Made by a program: the position numbers and the translations under genes
Notes under the pieces: model-generated
What the model was told of the DNA's origin: nothing
Seen by the model: only the letters and a program-made list of their open reading frames with translations
The model's database searches: none
In this document: in pieces, positions 35,424-43,700 of the stretch
Position numbering within the stretch: the first letter of the stretch is position 1
How the letters are laid out: each line of letters opens with the position of its first letter
Source of the DNA: Megamonas sp. UBA1796
GTDB taxonomy: Bacteria; Bacillota; Negativicutes; Selenomonadales; Selenomonadaceae
Length of the DNA: 64,000 bases
Direction: 5' to 3'
Assembly (NCBI GenBank): GCA_002319795.1
Contig: DCFU01000043.1
Coordinates: forward strand, 9,420 to 73,419

Positions 35424-35441
35424 TAGAAAGAAGAGGAGTTT

Positions 35442-36605
35442 ATGAAACAACATAAAATCGGTTTTCTTAGCACCTATCCGCCAAAAGCCTGTGGCATTGC
35501 TACTTTTACACAGGATCTCGTGCGATCACTGGATCAATGTCTGGATGACAGCCCTGTAGTGATTGCTGTAAACAACAGCCACATGGCATATAGCAATCGT
35601 GTGGTCATGGAGATCCAGCAACAGGATAGGACAAGCTATCAAAAGGCTGCCAATAAATTAAACCAATCTTCCCTGGATGCTATTGTTTTGGAACATGAAT
35701 ATGGTATTTTTGGTGGTGAAAACGGCGAATATATTCTTGATTTTGCGGATCGGTTGAAATTGCCGCTTATAACTACCTTCCATACGGTATTGCCTTCTCC
35801 TTTAGAGAAACAGCGGTATATTTTAGAGGAGTTGGGACGAAGAAGCGAAAAGGTCATTACCATGGCTAATGTGACGAAAAAGATGCTGGAAAATATATAC
35901 CATATTCCGGCACATAAGATTGAGGTTATTCCACATGGAGTGTCCGTGCAGTCCCAGCAGCTGTCCCCGGATGCACTCAAGGCAGCGTTTGGATTGAACG
36001 GGCATCGTATTATCAGCACTTTTGGGTTGTTAAGCCCTGGGAAGGGATTGGAATATGGTATTAAGGCTATAGCGAAAATTGCCTTAAAATATCCGGATAT
36101 CGTTTATCTTATTTTAGGACAAACACATCCTTGTGTAAAAGAAATCAATGGTGAGGCTTATCGGAAAAAGCTAGAGGAATTGGTATATCAGCTCGATGTG
36201 AAAGAACAAGTAAAATTTGTCAATCGATATTTGTCAAAAGAAGAAATAGGGCAGTACTTGTCTCTGTCAGATATTTATTTAACGCCTTATCTTGATCGCA
36301 ATCAGGCAGTAAGCGGTACGCTTGCTTATGCTGTTGGATATGGAAAAATGATTATTTCTACTCCTTATTTGTACGCGCGGGAAATTTTAGCCGAAGGAAG
36401 AGGCCTGTTGGCTGATTTTGGCGATGAGGACAGCATGGCTGGACAGATTGATGCAGTTTTGACGTATCCTAAAAAAACGAGATCCATGGAAGCAAAAACA
36501 GCGATATTAGGAAAAACAATGATGTGGGAAAATGTTGCCGGTGCATACGCGGAATTGTTCCAAAAAATTATAGGCAGAGCGGGCAAAGAGAGCTTGGTGG
36601 GATAA
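35442..36605 (+). CDS. Glycosyltransferase family 4
   Basis: This 387-residue GT-B enzyme begins with IGFLSTYPPKACGIATFTQDL, a common opening of GT4 mannosyl/glucosyltransferases. The C-terminal domain has STFGLLSPGKGLEYGIKAIAKI and the donor-binding region YLTPYLDRNQAVSGTLAYAVG. The usual Glu of the EX7E motif is replaced here by DRNQAVSGTL, which also occurs in this subgroup and merits checking. It has no membrane segment. Its stop overlaps the next start by one base. It probably uses the NDP-sugar made by the upstream gene. Confidence 0.9.
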   Translation: MKQHKIGFLSTYPPKACGIATFTQDLVRSLDQCLDDSPVVIAVNNSHMAYSNRVVMEIQQQDRTSYQKAANKLNQSSLDAIVLEHEYGIFGGENGEYILDFADRLKLPLITTFHTVLPSPLEKQRYILEELGRRSEKVITMANVTKKMLENIYHIPAHKIEVIPHGVSVQSQQLSPDALKAAFGLNGHRIISTFGLLSPGKGLEYGIKAIAKIALKYPDIVYLILGQTHPCVKEINGEAYRKKLEELVYQLDVKEQVKFVNRYLSKEEIGQYLSLSDIYLTPYLDRNQAVSGTLAYAVGYGKMIISTPYLYAREILAEGRGLLADFGDEDSMAGQIDAVLTYPKKTRSMEAKTAILGKTMMWENVAGAYAELFQKIIGRAGKESLVG

Positions 36606-37621
36606 TGCGAGAATGGAAAGATGATTATTTGTATTTGCTAACCGATGATACGGGTATGTTTCAACACAGCAAATATGCGGTGCCGGATCCTCGCCATGGA
36701 TATACGACCGACGATAATGCCAGAGCCTTATTGCTTGTAATTCTGCTGATGAAAGAATATCCGCAGAAAGCCTATGAAAAACTCTTGTACCGTTATACGT
36801 CATTTTTATTAAATGCGCAAACACCACAAGGAAAATTTAAAAACTTCATGTCTTATGAACGGCATTGGTTGGAATCGGAAGGGTCAGAAGATTGTCAGGG
36901 ACGATGTATATGGGCTATTGGTACAGCAATGGCGGATCCAATCGTTCCTGCTGGTGTAAAAACTGTGCTTGGCAGTATGCTGAGGGCGGCTGTTCCAAAT
37001 CTGGCATCATTGAAATTTTTGAAAGCTATAGCCTATGCCTTAGTCGGAGTGGCTCCTTTACAAGACCACACCTCACAAGAATTGGTAGTGAAGCTGGGAG
37101 AAAATTTATTAGAACACTTTCAGTCGGCAAGTGATGCACATTGGCAATGGTTCGAGCCTGCTTTGACGTACGGCAATAGTATGCTTCCCTGGGCCTTGTT
37201 CGCTGCCTATCAGGCAACGCATAAAAAAGATTTTCTATCGGTGGCAGAAACAAGCCTGGATTTTTTAATAGATCAAACATTTACGCAAAATTATTTTCAG
37301 CCGATTGGCTGTAATGGCTGGCTGCCAAAGGGCGGCTTAGCTGCACAATTTGATCAACAGCCGATTGAAGCTTGTGAAACAATTTTAACGCTACAGACAG
37401 CTTTCAAAATAACGCAGAAAGCAAGCTATTTGAAGAGGGCTATGCAATGTTATGAATGGTATGAAGGAAACAATAGTGAACACTGTTGTTTAATCGATAA
37501 CGTTACTGGTGGGTGTTATGATGGAATAAGACAAAATGGTGCGAATGGGAATATGGGAGCAGAAAGTCAGATTTCGTATGGAGTGGCTTATTTTACTATG
37601 AATAATTTACGCAGGATATAA
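36605..37621 (+). CDS. Alpha/alpha-barrel protein of glycan clusters (glycosidase-like)
   Basis: This 338-residue protein has the sequence PDPRHGYTTDDNARALLL near the start and repeated helical pairs with aromatic residues, as in (alpha/alpha)6-barrel glycosidases and epimerases. Related domains often follow a GT4 domain in one polypeptide, which supports a shared pathway. The reaction is unknown. The ATG at 36605 shares one base with the GT4 stop (TAATG); an in-frame earlier start would overlap the GT4 gene by 80 bases. It is the last gene before a terminator. Confidence 0.8.
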   Translation: MREWKDDYLYLLTDDTGMFQHSKYAVPDPRHGYTTDDNARALLLVILLMKEYPQKAYEKLLYRYTSFLLNAQTPQGKFKNFMSYERHWLESEGSEDCQGRCIWAIGTAMADPIVPAGVKTVLGSMLRAAVPNLASLKFLKAIAYALVGVAPLQDHTSQELVVKLGENLLEHFQSASDAHWQWFEPALTYGNSMLPWALFAAYQATHKKDFLSVAETSLDFLIDQTFTQNYFQPIGCNGWLPKGGLAAQFDQQPIEACETILTLQTAFKITQKASYLKRAMQCYEWYEGNNSEHCCLIDNVTGGCYDGIRQNGANGNMGAESQISYGVAYFTMNNLRRI

Positions 37622-37764
37622 AATTATTATGTTTGAGTTGGGAGCATGAAAGACAACGGCAATTTCAGAAGCGGCATATCTTCTTTGGCTTCGATCATAT
37701 GACACAGTGCAGTTAAAATAATAAAATTATATAGCGTGCAGAGATCTTGGCCGCTATAAGCGCA

Positions 37765-37791
37765 AAGCAGTCCGGCAAAGGACTGTTTTGT
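37765..37791 (+). terminator. Probable terminator of the glycan cluster
   Basis: AAAGCAGTCC / GGACTGTTTT with a six-base loop and one G-U pair, with the T run at the 3' side. Confidence 0.6.
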
Positions 37792-37803
37792 CTGATGATA
37801 TGG

Positions 37804-37842
37804 AAATGCCGCGATATGTTGATGCATATCACGGCATTTTCT
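37804..37842. terminator. Hairpin between converging genes
   Basis: AAATGCCGCGATATG / CATATCACGGCATTT (one mismatch) with a six-base loop, followed by T-rich sequence on the plus strand. It probably also limits transcripts from the minus-strand GGDEF gene that ends at 37871. The 140 bases between the glycan cluster and the first hairpin show no recognisable gene. Confidence 0.6.
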
Positions 37843-37870
37843 CATTTTACTGCTGTTTTTCCAGCGAATA

Positions 37871-39646
37871 TTATTCCTGACTCATTTTTCTTACGGCAAT
37901 TACATGGTTACGTCCATCGCTTTTTGCTTTATATAGAGCTGCATCAACCCGCTGTATAAGGGAACGAGAAGTTTCCAGCGGAGTGATTTCTGCAACACCA
38001 AAACTTCCGGTCACTTTCTTGACAGTTGGAAAATCATAGGATTCGATCGCCCGGCGGATTCTTTCAGCAATAGCGATTGCTTCGTCGAGGGATGCTTTGG
38101 GGCAAATAATCAAAAATTCTTCGCCGCCCCATCGGCCCAGGGTATCATCACTTCGTAAATTTTCTGCTGCTATATCGGAAATTTTTTTTAATACATCATC
38201 CCCAATATTATGCCCAAATTGATCATTTACATTTTTAAAATTGTCAATATCAAATGAGATGACGGAAAATAAATGATTTCTACACATGCAGCTGTTATAG
38301 GATGTAATGAGGTGGTTCAATGTTTCTTCAAGCTTATATCGGTTATACAAGCCGGTCAGTTTGTCGGTGATATATAATTTTTCCAGCCTTGAATTCTTGA
38401 TGTTCAATACGGCGGCATATTCGATGATGTTCTGGTTCGATTCAATGAGTTCTTTTGTTAACGTGTTCGTAAAGTTTACTAAAGCCTGGAATATCTTTCC
38501 AGAGGTTATATGAAGTCCCTGATTTTCGTCTATATTAGGGTTAGATATTTCATAATGCCGTTTATATGGATGCTCACTCAAGGTGACCAGTGTCATGGTA
38601 TTGTTTACTAATTCCTTAGTGTTATCTGGATTTGTAAAGTATTCGCCATAGGAAAAAAAACCGACTGTGGGAGCAATTTTAGCAAGTGGGCCAATTCCCT
38701 TGTTTATATCGGAGCCCATGAGCCTTTTTCGTACCACACAGCTGAAAATGAATATTCCCTCGATGTTATAGTCACAAATGTTTTCCAGATATTGGCTGTC
38801 AATGATGTTTTCTATATTGGCACAGCCAAATACAACATGGTCGCCAGTGGAGAAGTTGTTGGAAAAATAGCAGGAGCCATCTGCATAGTCCTGTAGGATA
38901 ATGCTTGCCGTGTATTTGTTTTCCTGCTTCCGCATCAGAGGAAACAGGGAAGCAATGGCTAAAAGATTGCTGGCTATGTGTTCACCAAAAAACTTTTTGT
39001 ATAATTCTTCAATTCCATATCCATTAATTGTTCGGACCAGGCCATCCTTGCCTTCGGTTATAATCATTTCGTTTCCCATAGGTTTCCAGTCAAATTTCAT
39101 TGCCTGACGGACGAACAAGGATGTTCCGGTCAAGGAAATAAGTACTACGCCCATGTGCAGGATCGTGGTGCCATAAAAAATCCATGTATCGACCAAGTTG
39201 TTATTATCGCCGGCGACAGAGCCTGCCATAATGGCATTCTTGGCGGCCGAGTTGATTTGTTCTAAAAGCCGGGTAGGGATGTTTTCTATGCCTGCGGAGA
39301 ATAACAGGATAAGTTTCGCGGATTTCAGTGCGGAGAAATCTGCGATGCCCATGTTGGTAACAACTTGTGCCTGGATACAAGTGGATTCGAATACAGAAAT
39401 GGATATGATGATAGACGCAGAGCAGGCTTTGTCATTTATGATTTCTCCTGCAGTAGTCGCACCGGTTATTATGGCATCAGGTAATAGTACACATATATCC
39501 TGCAATAAAGTTGATAGTATTTCCTTGTCTAATATACCGGAAAAAATTTGTACGAGAACATTCTTTTCTATACGGATATTGTTTTTGCGGATGGTTTTTG
39601 CCAGCTGTTCATGATTGCGGTATATTATATTGAACATTTTCATCAT
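37871..39646 (-). CDS. FIST-domain diguanylate cyclase (GGDEF)
   Basis: This 591-residue cytoplasmic protein joins FIST sensory domains (N part about residues 25-210, C part about 220-370) to a GGDEF domain (about 425-585). FIST domains are thought to bind small ligands such as amino acids. The active site reads GGEEF (residues 507-511). The product-inhibition site RSDD lies the canonical distance upstream, so the cyclase is probably active and feedback-limited. It would make c-di-GMP in response to a metabolite. The XRE/S24 gene lies 55 bases upstream on the same strand, and the two are probably cotranscribed. Confidence 0.9.
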   Translation of the reverse strand: MMKMFNIIYRNHEQLAKTIRKNNIRIEKNVLVQIFSGILDKEILSTLLQDICVLLPDAIITGATTAGEIINDKACSASIIISISVFESTCIQAQVVTNMGIADFSALKSAKLILLFSAGIENIPTRLLEQINSAAKNAIMAGSVAGDNNNLVDTWIFYGTTILHMGVVLISLTGTSLFVRQAMKFDWKPMGNEMIITEGKDGLVRTINGYGIEELYKKFFGEHIASNLLAIASLFPLMRKQENKYTASIILQDYADGSCYFSNNFSTGDHVVFGCANIENIIDSQYLENICDYNIEGIFIFSCVVRKRLMGSDINKGIGPLAKIAPTVGFFSYGEYFTNPDNTKELVNNTMTLVTLSEHPYKRHYEISNPNIDENQGLHITSGKIFQALVNFTNTLTKELIESNQNIIEYAAVLNIKNSRLEKLYITDKLTGLYNRYKLEETLNHLITSYNSCMCRNHLFSVISFDIDNFKNVNDQFGHNIGDDVLKKISDIAAENLRSDDTLGRWGGEEFLIICPKASLDEAIAIAERIRRAIESYDFPTVKKVTGSFGVAEITPLETSRSLIQRVDAALYKAKSDGRNHVIAVRKMSQE

Positions 39647-39701
39647 AATTACCCCGTTCGTATATGGAAGCTTTTATTGTTACATGAATGCCCACAGGTT
39701 C

Positions 39702-40316
39702 TTAGTATCTTCTTCTCGTTTCCAGCACTTTGCCTACGATATGTATAATAGAAGCTTCTTCTCCGGTAAAGACGTTTAGTGGATAGGCGGGGTCGGCGGA
39801 TTCAAGTATGATGACGTTGTCCTGCCTGCGTATACGCCGCAGAGTTCCCTCTTTGTTGCTGACGACAACAACAGCAAGTTCGCCGCTTTTTATTTCTTCT
39901 TGTATACGTATAATAGCAATATCTCCGTTGAAAATGCCGAGCCCAATCATGGAATCCCCTTTGCAGTGAAAAGCACGGATGTCACCGTCCAGATTTCCGT
40001 CTACCCATACAAAGTCATCCAGGTATTCATAGGAAAAGCTCCCTGCGTTGTAGTATACGGTCTTGATGATTGGCACTTTTTTTTCGTTTGCGGGTAAGGA
40101 GTCTGCTGCCAAAGGCGATGATGGCGTATTGCCAATGACATAATCAATGGTTTTATTGAAATAATTAGATAATTTGTTTAACATATCAACATCCGGTTTG
40201 CGGGCACCTGTTTCATATTTCGCCAGCGTGCTTTGTGAGATATTCAATAGTTTGCTTAGATCGGTTTGTGTCAGGTTGTTTTCTTCACGAAGTTCTTTTA
40301 TGCGATTCTCTATCAT
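39702..40316 (-). CDS. XRE/S24 LexA-like regulator with Lys-to-Arg change
   Basis: This 204-residue protein has an XRE helix-turn-helix (about residues 5-60, with LTQTDLSKLLNISQSTLAKYETG) and a C-terminal S24 peptidase-like domain. The nucleophile Ser122 is present in GDSMIG. A possible Ala-Gly cleavage site is Ala91-Gly92. The LexA lysine in EVTVKR is here EGTLRR, with Arg160 at its place, so self-cleavage may be weak or absent. It could be a stable repressor. A perfect palindrome lies just upstream of its promoter, and the FIST-GGDEF gene follows. Confidence 0.88.
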   Translation of the reverse strand: MIENRIKELREENNLTQTDLSKLLNISQSTLAKYETGARKPDVDMLNKLSNYFNKTIDYVIGNTPSSPLAADSLPANEKKVPIIKTVYYNAGSFSYEYLDDFVWVDGNLDGDIRAFHCKGDSMIGLGIFNGDIAIIRIQEEIKSGELAVVVVSNKEGTLRRIRRQDNVIILESADPAYPLNVFTGEEASIIHIVGKVLETRRRY

Positions 40317-40342
40317 AGTTATAGCATACTCCTTTATTGTTT

Positions 40343-40371
40343 ATTATAATATGCTGTAATATCATTTTGAA
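40343..40371 (-). promoter_or_regulatory. Promoter of the XRE/S24-GGDEF operon
   Basis: On the minus strand TTCAAA (40366-40371), a 17-base spacer and perfect TATAAT (40343-40348) precede the start at 40316. Confidence 0.6.
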
Positions 40372-40373
40372 CC

Positions 40374-40394
40374 ATTATGACAAAACGTCATAAT
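40374..40394. promoter_or_regulatory. Perfect palindrome, candidate XRE/S24 operator
   Basis: ATTATGAC, five bases and GTCATAAT form a perfect 8-bp inverted repeat placed just upstream of the -35 of the XRE/S24 promoter. Size and position fit a dimeric XRE-type regulator. Confidence 0.55.
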
Positions 40395-40481
40395 TATATC
40401 AATGAGATTTTGTCCGATATAGCATATATGGCTTGATTATGTTGAAAATAAAATAATCTAACAAATAATTTCTTGATGTGG

Positions 40482-40510
40482 TTGACATGAATTTTTATAC
40501 GTGATAAAAT
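40482..40510 (+). promoter_or_regulatory. Promoter of carD
   Basis: Perfect TTGACA (40482-40487), a 17-base spacer and TAAAAT (40505-40510), about 75 bases before the gene. Confidence 0.7.
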
Positions 40511-40584
40511 TATAACTTTAAAAAACAGGCAGGCTATGTTATAATGAAATAGTACGTCTCAAAGAGTGAAAGGGGGGTGTGTAT

Positions 40585-41079
40585 TTGCTACATATAGGTG
40601 ATAAGGTAGTTTATCCTATGCATGGTGCAGGGGTGATTGCCGGGATAGAGGACTGTGAAGTTCTGGGTGAAGGCCGGTCCTATTATGTATTGAGAATGCC
40701 TTTAGGGAATATGAAAGTTATGATTCCCACAGATAATGTCGATACTATAGGGCTGAGGGACATTATATCTATCGATGATGTTGAGAAAGTCAGGGATGTC
40801 CTTACGGGGGTACCAGAACATGTGCTGGGAAGTTGGAATAAGAGGTTTCATGCGAATCTCGAACGTATGAAATCGGGAGATGTTTGTGATGTTGCTGCGG
40901 TAGCACGCAATCTTATCCTGCAGGATCGTTTGCGCAAAATATCAAGTGGTGAACGGCGCCTTCTTGACCTTGCCAAGCAAATCCTTATAAGTGAATTGGT
41001 CTATGCTTGCGGAAAGACACCTCAGGAAGTCGAGCTTTGGATGGATAATTTACTTGCTAAGAACGGATTTGACCGGTAA
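40585..41079 (+). CDS. carD: CarD-family RNA polymerase-binding regulator
   Basis: This 164-residue protein has the N-terminal RNA-polymerase-interacting domain (HIGDKVVYPMHGAGVIAGIE) and a helical C-terminal part that contacts DNA at the transcription bubble. CarD proteins tune promoter opening, especially at growth-related genes. The TTG at 40585 is chosen because a GGGGGG site lies seven bases upstream; the GTG six bases earlier would be almost inside that site. It sits upstream of the PIN/TRAM and isoprenoid genes, which have their own promoter. Confidence 0.9.
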   Translation: MLHIGDKVVYPMHGAGVIAGIEDCEVLGEGRSYYVLRMPLGNMKVMIPTDNVDTIGLRDIISIDDVEKVRDVLTGVPEHVLGSWNKRFHANLERMKSGDVCDVAAVARNLILQDRLRKISSGERRLLDLAKQILISELVYACGKTPQEVELWMDNLLAKNGFDR

Positions 41080-41082
41080 GTT

Positions 41083-41111
41083 TTGACAAATATAGGTAGA
41101 TTTAGTATTAT
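41083..41111 (+). promoter_or_regulatory. Promoter of the PIN/TRAM gene
   Basis: Perfect TTGACA (41083-41088), 17 bases and TATTAT (41106-41111), just after the carD stop. Confidence 0.7.
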
Positions 41112-41152
41112 AAATTTATCTGTATTTTCTTTATGGAAGGAGGTGGAGGTTT

Positions 41153-42304
41153 ATGCTGGATAAGGTATTGCGCTTTTTTATTTCAGCTTTTATGGCTATT
41201 GCCGGGGCTACGCTTATGCAGTTTGCCAGTCCATTGTTGACGGCTTTTATCAGCACCGAGGTCTTTAATATCGATATGGGGCTTTTCCGTATAACAATGG
41301 CAAATCTTTTGTGTATTCTTATTGGTGCTGTAGCTGGTGGTCTCGTAGGCTTTTTCACTTCTTCTTATTTTGTGGGGAAGCTGAAGAAGTTCTCTCTCTG
41401 GGTTGAGAATCAAATGAGCAAGACACCAACGCATGATATTATTGCAGGCGCAATCGGTCTTGCAATCGGACTCATTATTGCTAACTTGCTGGGAGCAGCA
41501 TTTTCCAAGATCCCGTTTATAGGTGATTACATTCCGGTACTATTCAGTATTGTGCTGGGGTATCTTGGCATACATATAACAATCAAAAAGCGTAAGGAAT
41601 TTGTTACTTTATTTGATTTTATCCCGCATATGCTAAAGGATTATGCCAGGAATAAAGAATCGAAGACTGCGGAGCAGATAAAGACGGCCGCACAAAAGGC
41701 TGATGCAGGGAAGCTGTATAAGCTGCTGGATACGAGCGTCATTATTGATGGACGTATAGCGGATATTTGCAAGAGTGGTTTTGTTGAGGGAACGTTACTT
41801 ATACCGGTATTTGTGCTCGAAGAATTGCAGCATATAGCGGATTCTTCTGATTTGTTGAAGCGTACGCGTGGCAGAAGAGGACTCGATATTCTGCAGAAAA
41901 TTCGCACGGAATGCAATATGCAGGTGGAAATCGACAACCGTGATTTTGATGATATTACTGAGGTTGATTCCAAACTGGTGCGTCTTGGTCAGGTTGTAGG
42001 CGGTAAAATCATAACGAATGATTACAATCTTAATAAGGTTTCGGAACTGCGTGGCGTGCCAGTCATGAATATCAATGAATTATCCAACGCGGTGAAGCCG
42101 GTGGTCATTCCAGGTGAGTCGATGCACGTGACTGTGGTCAAGGAAGGCAAGGAGCAGGGACAGGGAGTCGCATATCTCGATGATGGTACAATGATTGTCA
42201 TTGAAGGCGGACGCCGGTATATGAATGCGGCGATTGATGTGGAGGTCACGTCGGCACTGCAGACGGCAGCCGGAAGGATGATTTTTGCCAAACCTAAAGT
42301 ATAA
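41153..42304 (+). CDS. Membrane-anchored PIN/TRAM-domain protein (YacL-like)
   Basis: This 383-residue protein has about four N-terminal membrane helices (residues 5-145). A PIN nuclease domain follows with LLDTSVIIDGRIADI near residue 193 and the acidic ITNDYNLNKV near the end of the domain. A C-terminal TRAM RNA-binding domain (about residues 320-380) completes it. The family corresponds to B. subtilis YacL, which lies next to ispD there too. A membrane-tethered RNase or RNA-binding role is likely but not established. The start follows AAGGAGGTGG. Confidence 0.9.
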   Translation: MLDKVLRFFISAFMAIAGATLMQFASPLLTAFISTEVFNIDMGLFRITMANLLCILIGAVAGGLVGFFTSSYFVGKLKKFSLWVENQMSKTPTHDIIAGAIGLAIGLIIANLLGAAFSKIPFIGDYIPVLFSIVLGYLGIHITIKKRKEFVTLFDFIPHMLKDYARNKESKTAEQIKTAAQKADAGKLYKLLDTSVIIDGRIADICKSGFVEGTLLIPVFVLEELQHIADSSDLLKRTRGRRGLDILQKIRTECNMQVEIDNRDFDDITEVDSKLVRLGQVVGGKIITNDYNLNKVSELRGVPVMNINELSNAVKPVVIPGESMHVTVVKEGKEQGQGVAYLDDGTMIVIEGGRRYMNAAIDVEVTSALQTAAGRMIFAKPKV

Positions 42305-42314
42305 AATTTGAGTT

Positions 42315-42346
42315 GAGGGGGCCTGCTGGTTCCCCTCTTTTATTTT
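42315..42346 (+). terminator. Terminator after the PIN/TRAM gene
   Basis: GAGGGG / CCCCTC with an 11-base loop, followed by TTTTATTTTT. Confidence 0.7.
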
Positions 42347-42400
42347 TCAGTGTTTTTGTGTATGATATGGGTAACAGAAAAACAAGGGGGAGAGTTCCTT

Positions 42401-43174
42401 ATGGTAACGGCGATTTTTCCGGCGGCAGGGCAGGGACGTCGTATGAAGGCTGGTATAAATAAAGTGTTTTTAGAACTTGCGGGCAGGCCTATACTTGTTC
42501 GTACGTTACTAAGATTTTCAAGCTGTACGTCAGTCGACAGACTTGTCGTGGTGGTAGCGGATGATGAGACTGTGCCTATTGAGCGTATGCTGCACAATGT
42601 GTCTGGTCTAAAGCCATATGTGGTAGTTGCTGGCGGTTCTGAGCGGCAGTATTCCGTGTTTAACGGTCTTAACGCCATGGATTTCGCTACGGATATCGTA
42701 CTGGTTCATGATGCGGCTCGTCCTATGGTACGTGCAGAGATTATTGAGGATGTTATTATAGAGGCTCGCAGGAGCGGGGCGGCAATTGCGGCTGTAAAGG
42801 AAAAGAATACGGTCAAGGTGGTAAATGCGGATGGGGTGGTAAAGAAGACCCCTGCGCGTGCCGGGTTGTGGGAAATCCAGACGCCACAAGGTTTTCGGAA
42901 GGACATCCTTATAAAAGCTTATCAGAAGGCCGCGCAGGATGCGTTTTTGGGGACGGATGACGCGAGTCTGGTTGAGCGGTTGGGCATTCCTGTAAAAGTT
43001 GTCCAGAGCGATTATCGTAATATTAAGGTGACGACGCCGGAAGATTTGCTGGTTGCTGAGGCTTTTTTGCGGGAGGAAGGGCTGCATAAGGCCGAGGATA
43101 GTTTAAAGACAGCAATTTCATCAATTTCAGCGAATTTCAGAGATGGTTTATACAAGATGAGGAAGGAACGGTAG
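42401..43174 (+). CDS. ispD: 2-C-methyl-D-erythritol 4-phosphate cytidylyltransferase
   Basis: This 257-residue enzyme catalyses the CTP-dependent third step of the MEP isoprenoid pathway. The N-terminal PAAGQGRRMKAGINK loop, the VHDAARPMV motif and IQTPQGFRKDIL are all typical. Its last 25 residues run past the usual end. The ATG at 42401 follows AAGGGGG; an upstream in-frame start would overlap the terminator region. ispF starts six bases after the stop. Confidence 0.95.
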   Translation: MVTAIFPAAGQGRRMKAGINKVFLELAGRPILVRTLLRFSSCTSVDRLVVVVADDETVPIERMLHNVSGLKPYVVVAGGSERQYSVFNGLNAMDFATDIVLVHDAARPMVRAEIIEDVIIEARRSGAAIAAVKEKNTVKVVNADGVVKKTPARAGLWEIQTPQGFRKDILIKAYQKAAQDAFLGTDDASLVERLGIPVKVVQSDYRNIKVTTPEDLLVAEAFLREEGLHKAEDSLKTAISSISANFRDGLYKMRKER

Positions 43175-43180
43175 AGTGCT

Positions 43181-43657
43181 ATGACGAGATTTGGTATGGG
43201 ATACGATGTACATGCGCTGGTATCGGACAGAAAGCTTGTTTTGGGTGGCGTAGAAATCACGCATCAACTGGGCCTGCTGGGACACTCTGATGCCGATGTA
43301 CTGCTGCATGCGATTGCGGATGCGCTGTTGGGGGCCGCGGCACTTGGCGATATTGGCAGGCACTTTCCAGACACAGATCCCCAGTATGAGGGCATATCCA
43401 GTCTTTTGCTGCTGCACCATGTGGCAGGATTATTAGATGGAAGTGGCTTCAAAATAGGTAATATTGATGCAACCATTGTTGCGCAGCGGCCCCGACTTGC
43501 CCCCTTTATCACTCGCATGAATGAGAATATTGCGCATACGCTCGGCATTGCCCTGGAGCAGGTCAACGTAAAGGCTACTACAGAGGAGCATCTGGGATTT
43601 ACCGGTACAGAAAAAGGGATTTCTGCTTATGCGGTGGCAGGCATTGAGACAAAATAG
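43181..43657 (+). CDS. ispF: 2-C-methyl-D-erythritol 2,4-cyclodiphosphate synthase
   Basis: This 158-residue enzyme makes the cyclic diphosphate intermediate of the MEP pathway. Zinc ligands are visible in GYDVHAL and the GHSDADVLLHAIADALLGAAALGDIG segment, with FPDTDP following and KATTEEHLGFTG near the end. It is directly downstream of ispD, as in many Firmicutes. Confidence 0.96.
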   Translation: MTRFGMGYDVHALVSDRKLVLGGVEITHQLGLLGHSDADVLLHAIADALLGAAALGDIGRHFPDTDPQYEGISSLLLLHHVAGLLDGSGFKIGNIDATIVAQRPRLAPFITRMNENIAHTLGIALEQVNVKATTEEHLGFTGTEKGISAYAVAGIETK

Positions 43658-43700
43658 CATTGTGTGAAAAATGTTTTTCTGTTAAAATAAAGAATATATC

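Noticed and set aside
37627..37845. 72-codon minus-strand frame after the glycan cluster
   Set aside because: It runs through two hairpins, lacks a ribosome binding site, and shows no recognisable family.
37622..37870. Attachment-site repeat of the ssrA 3' end after the glycan cluster
   Set aside because: No copy of the TTCGATTCTCCTCGTCTCC text was seen there, and there is no integrase.
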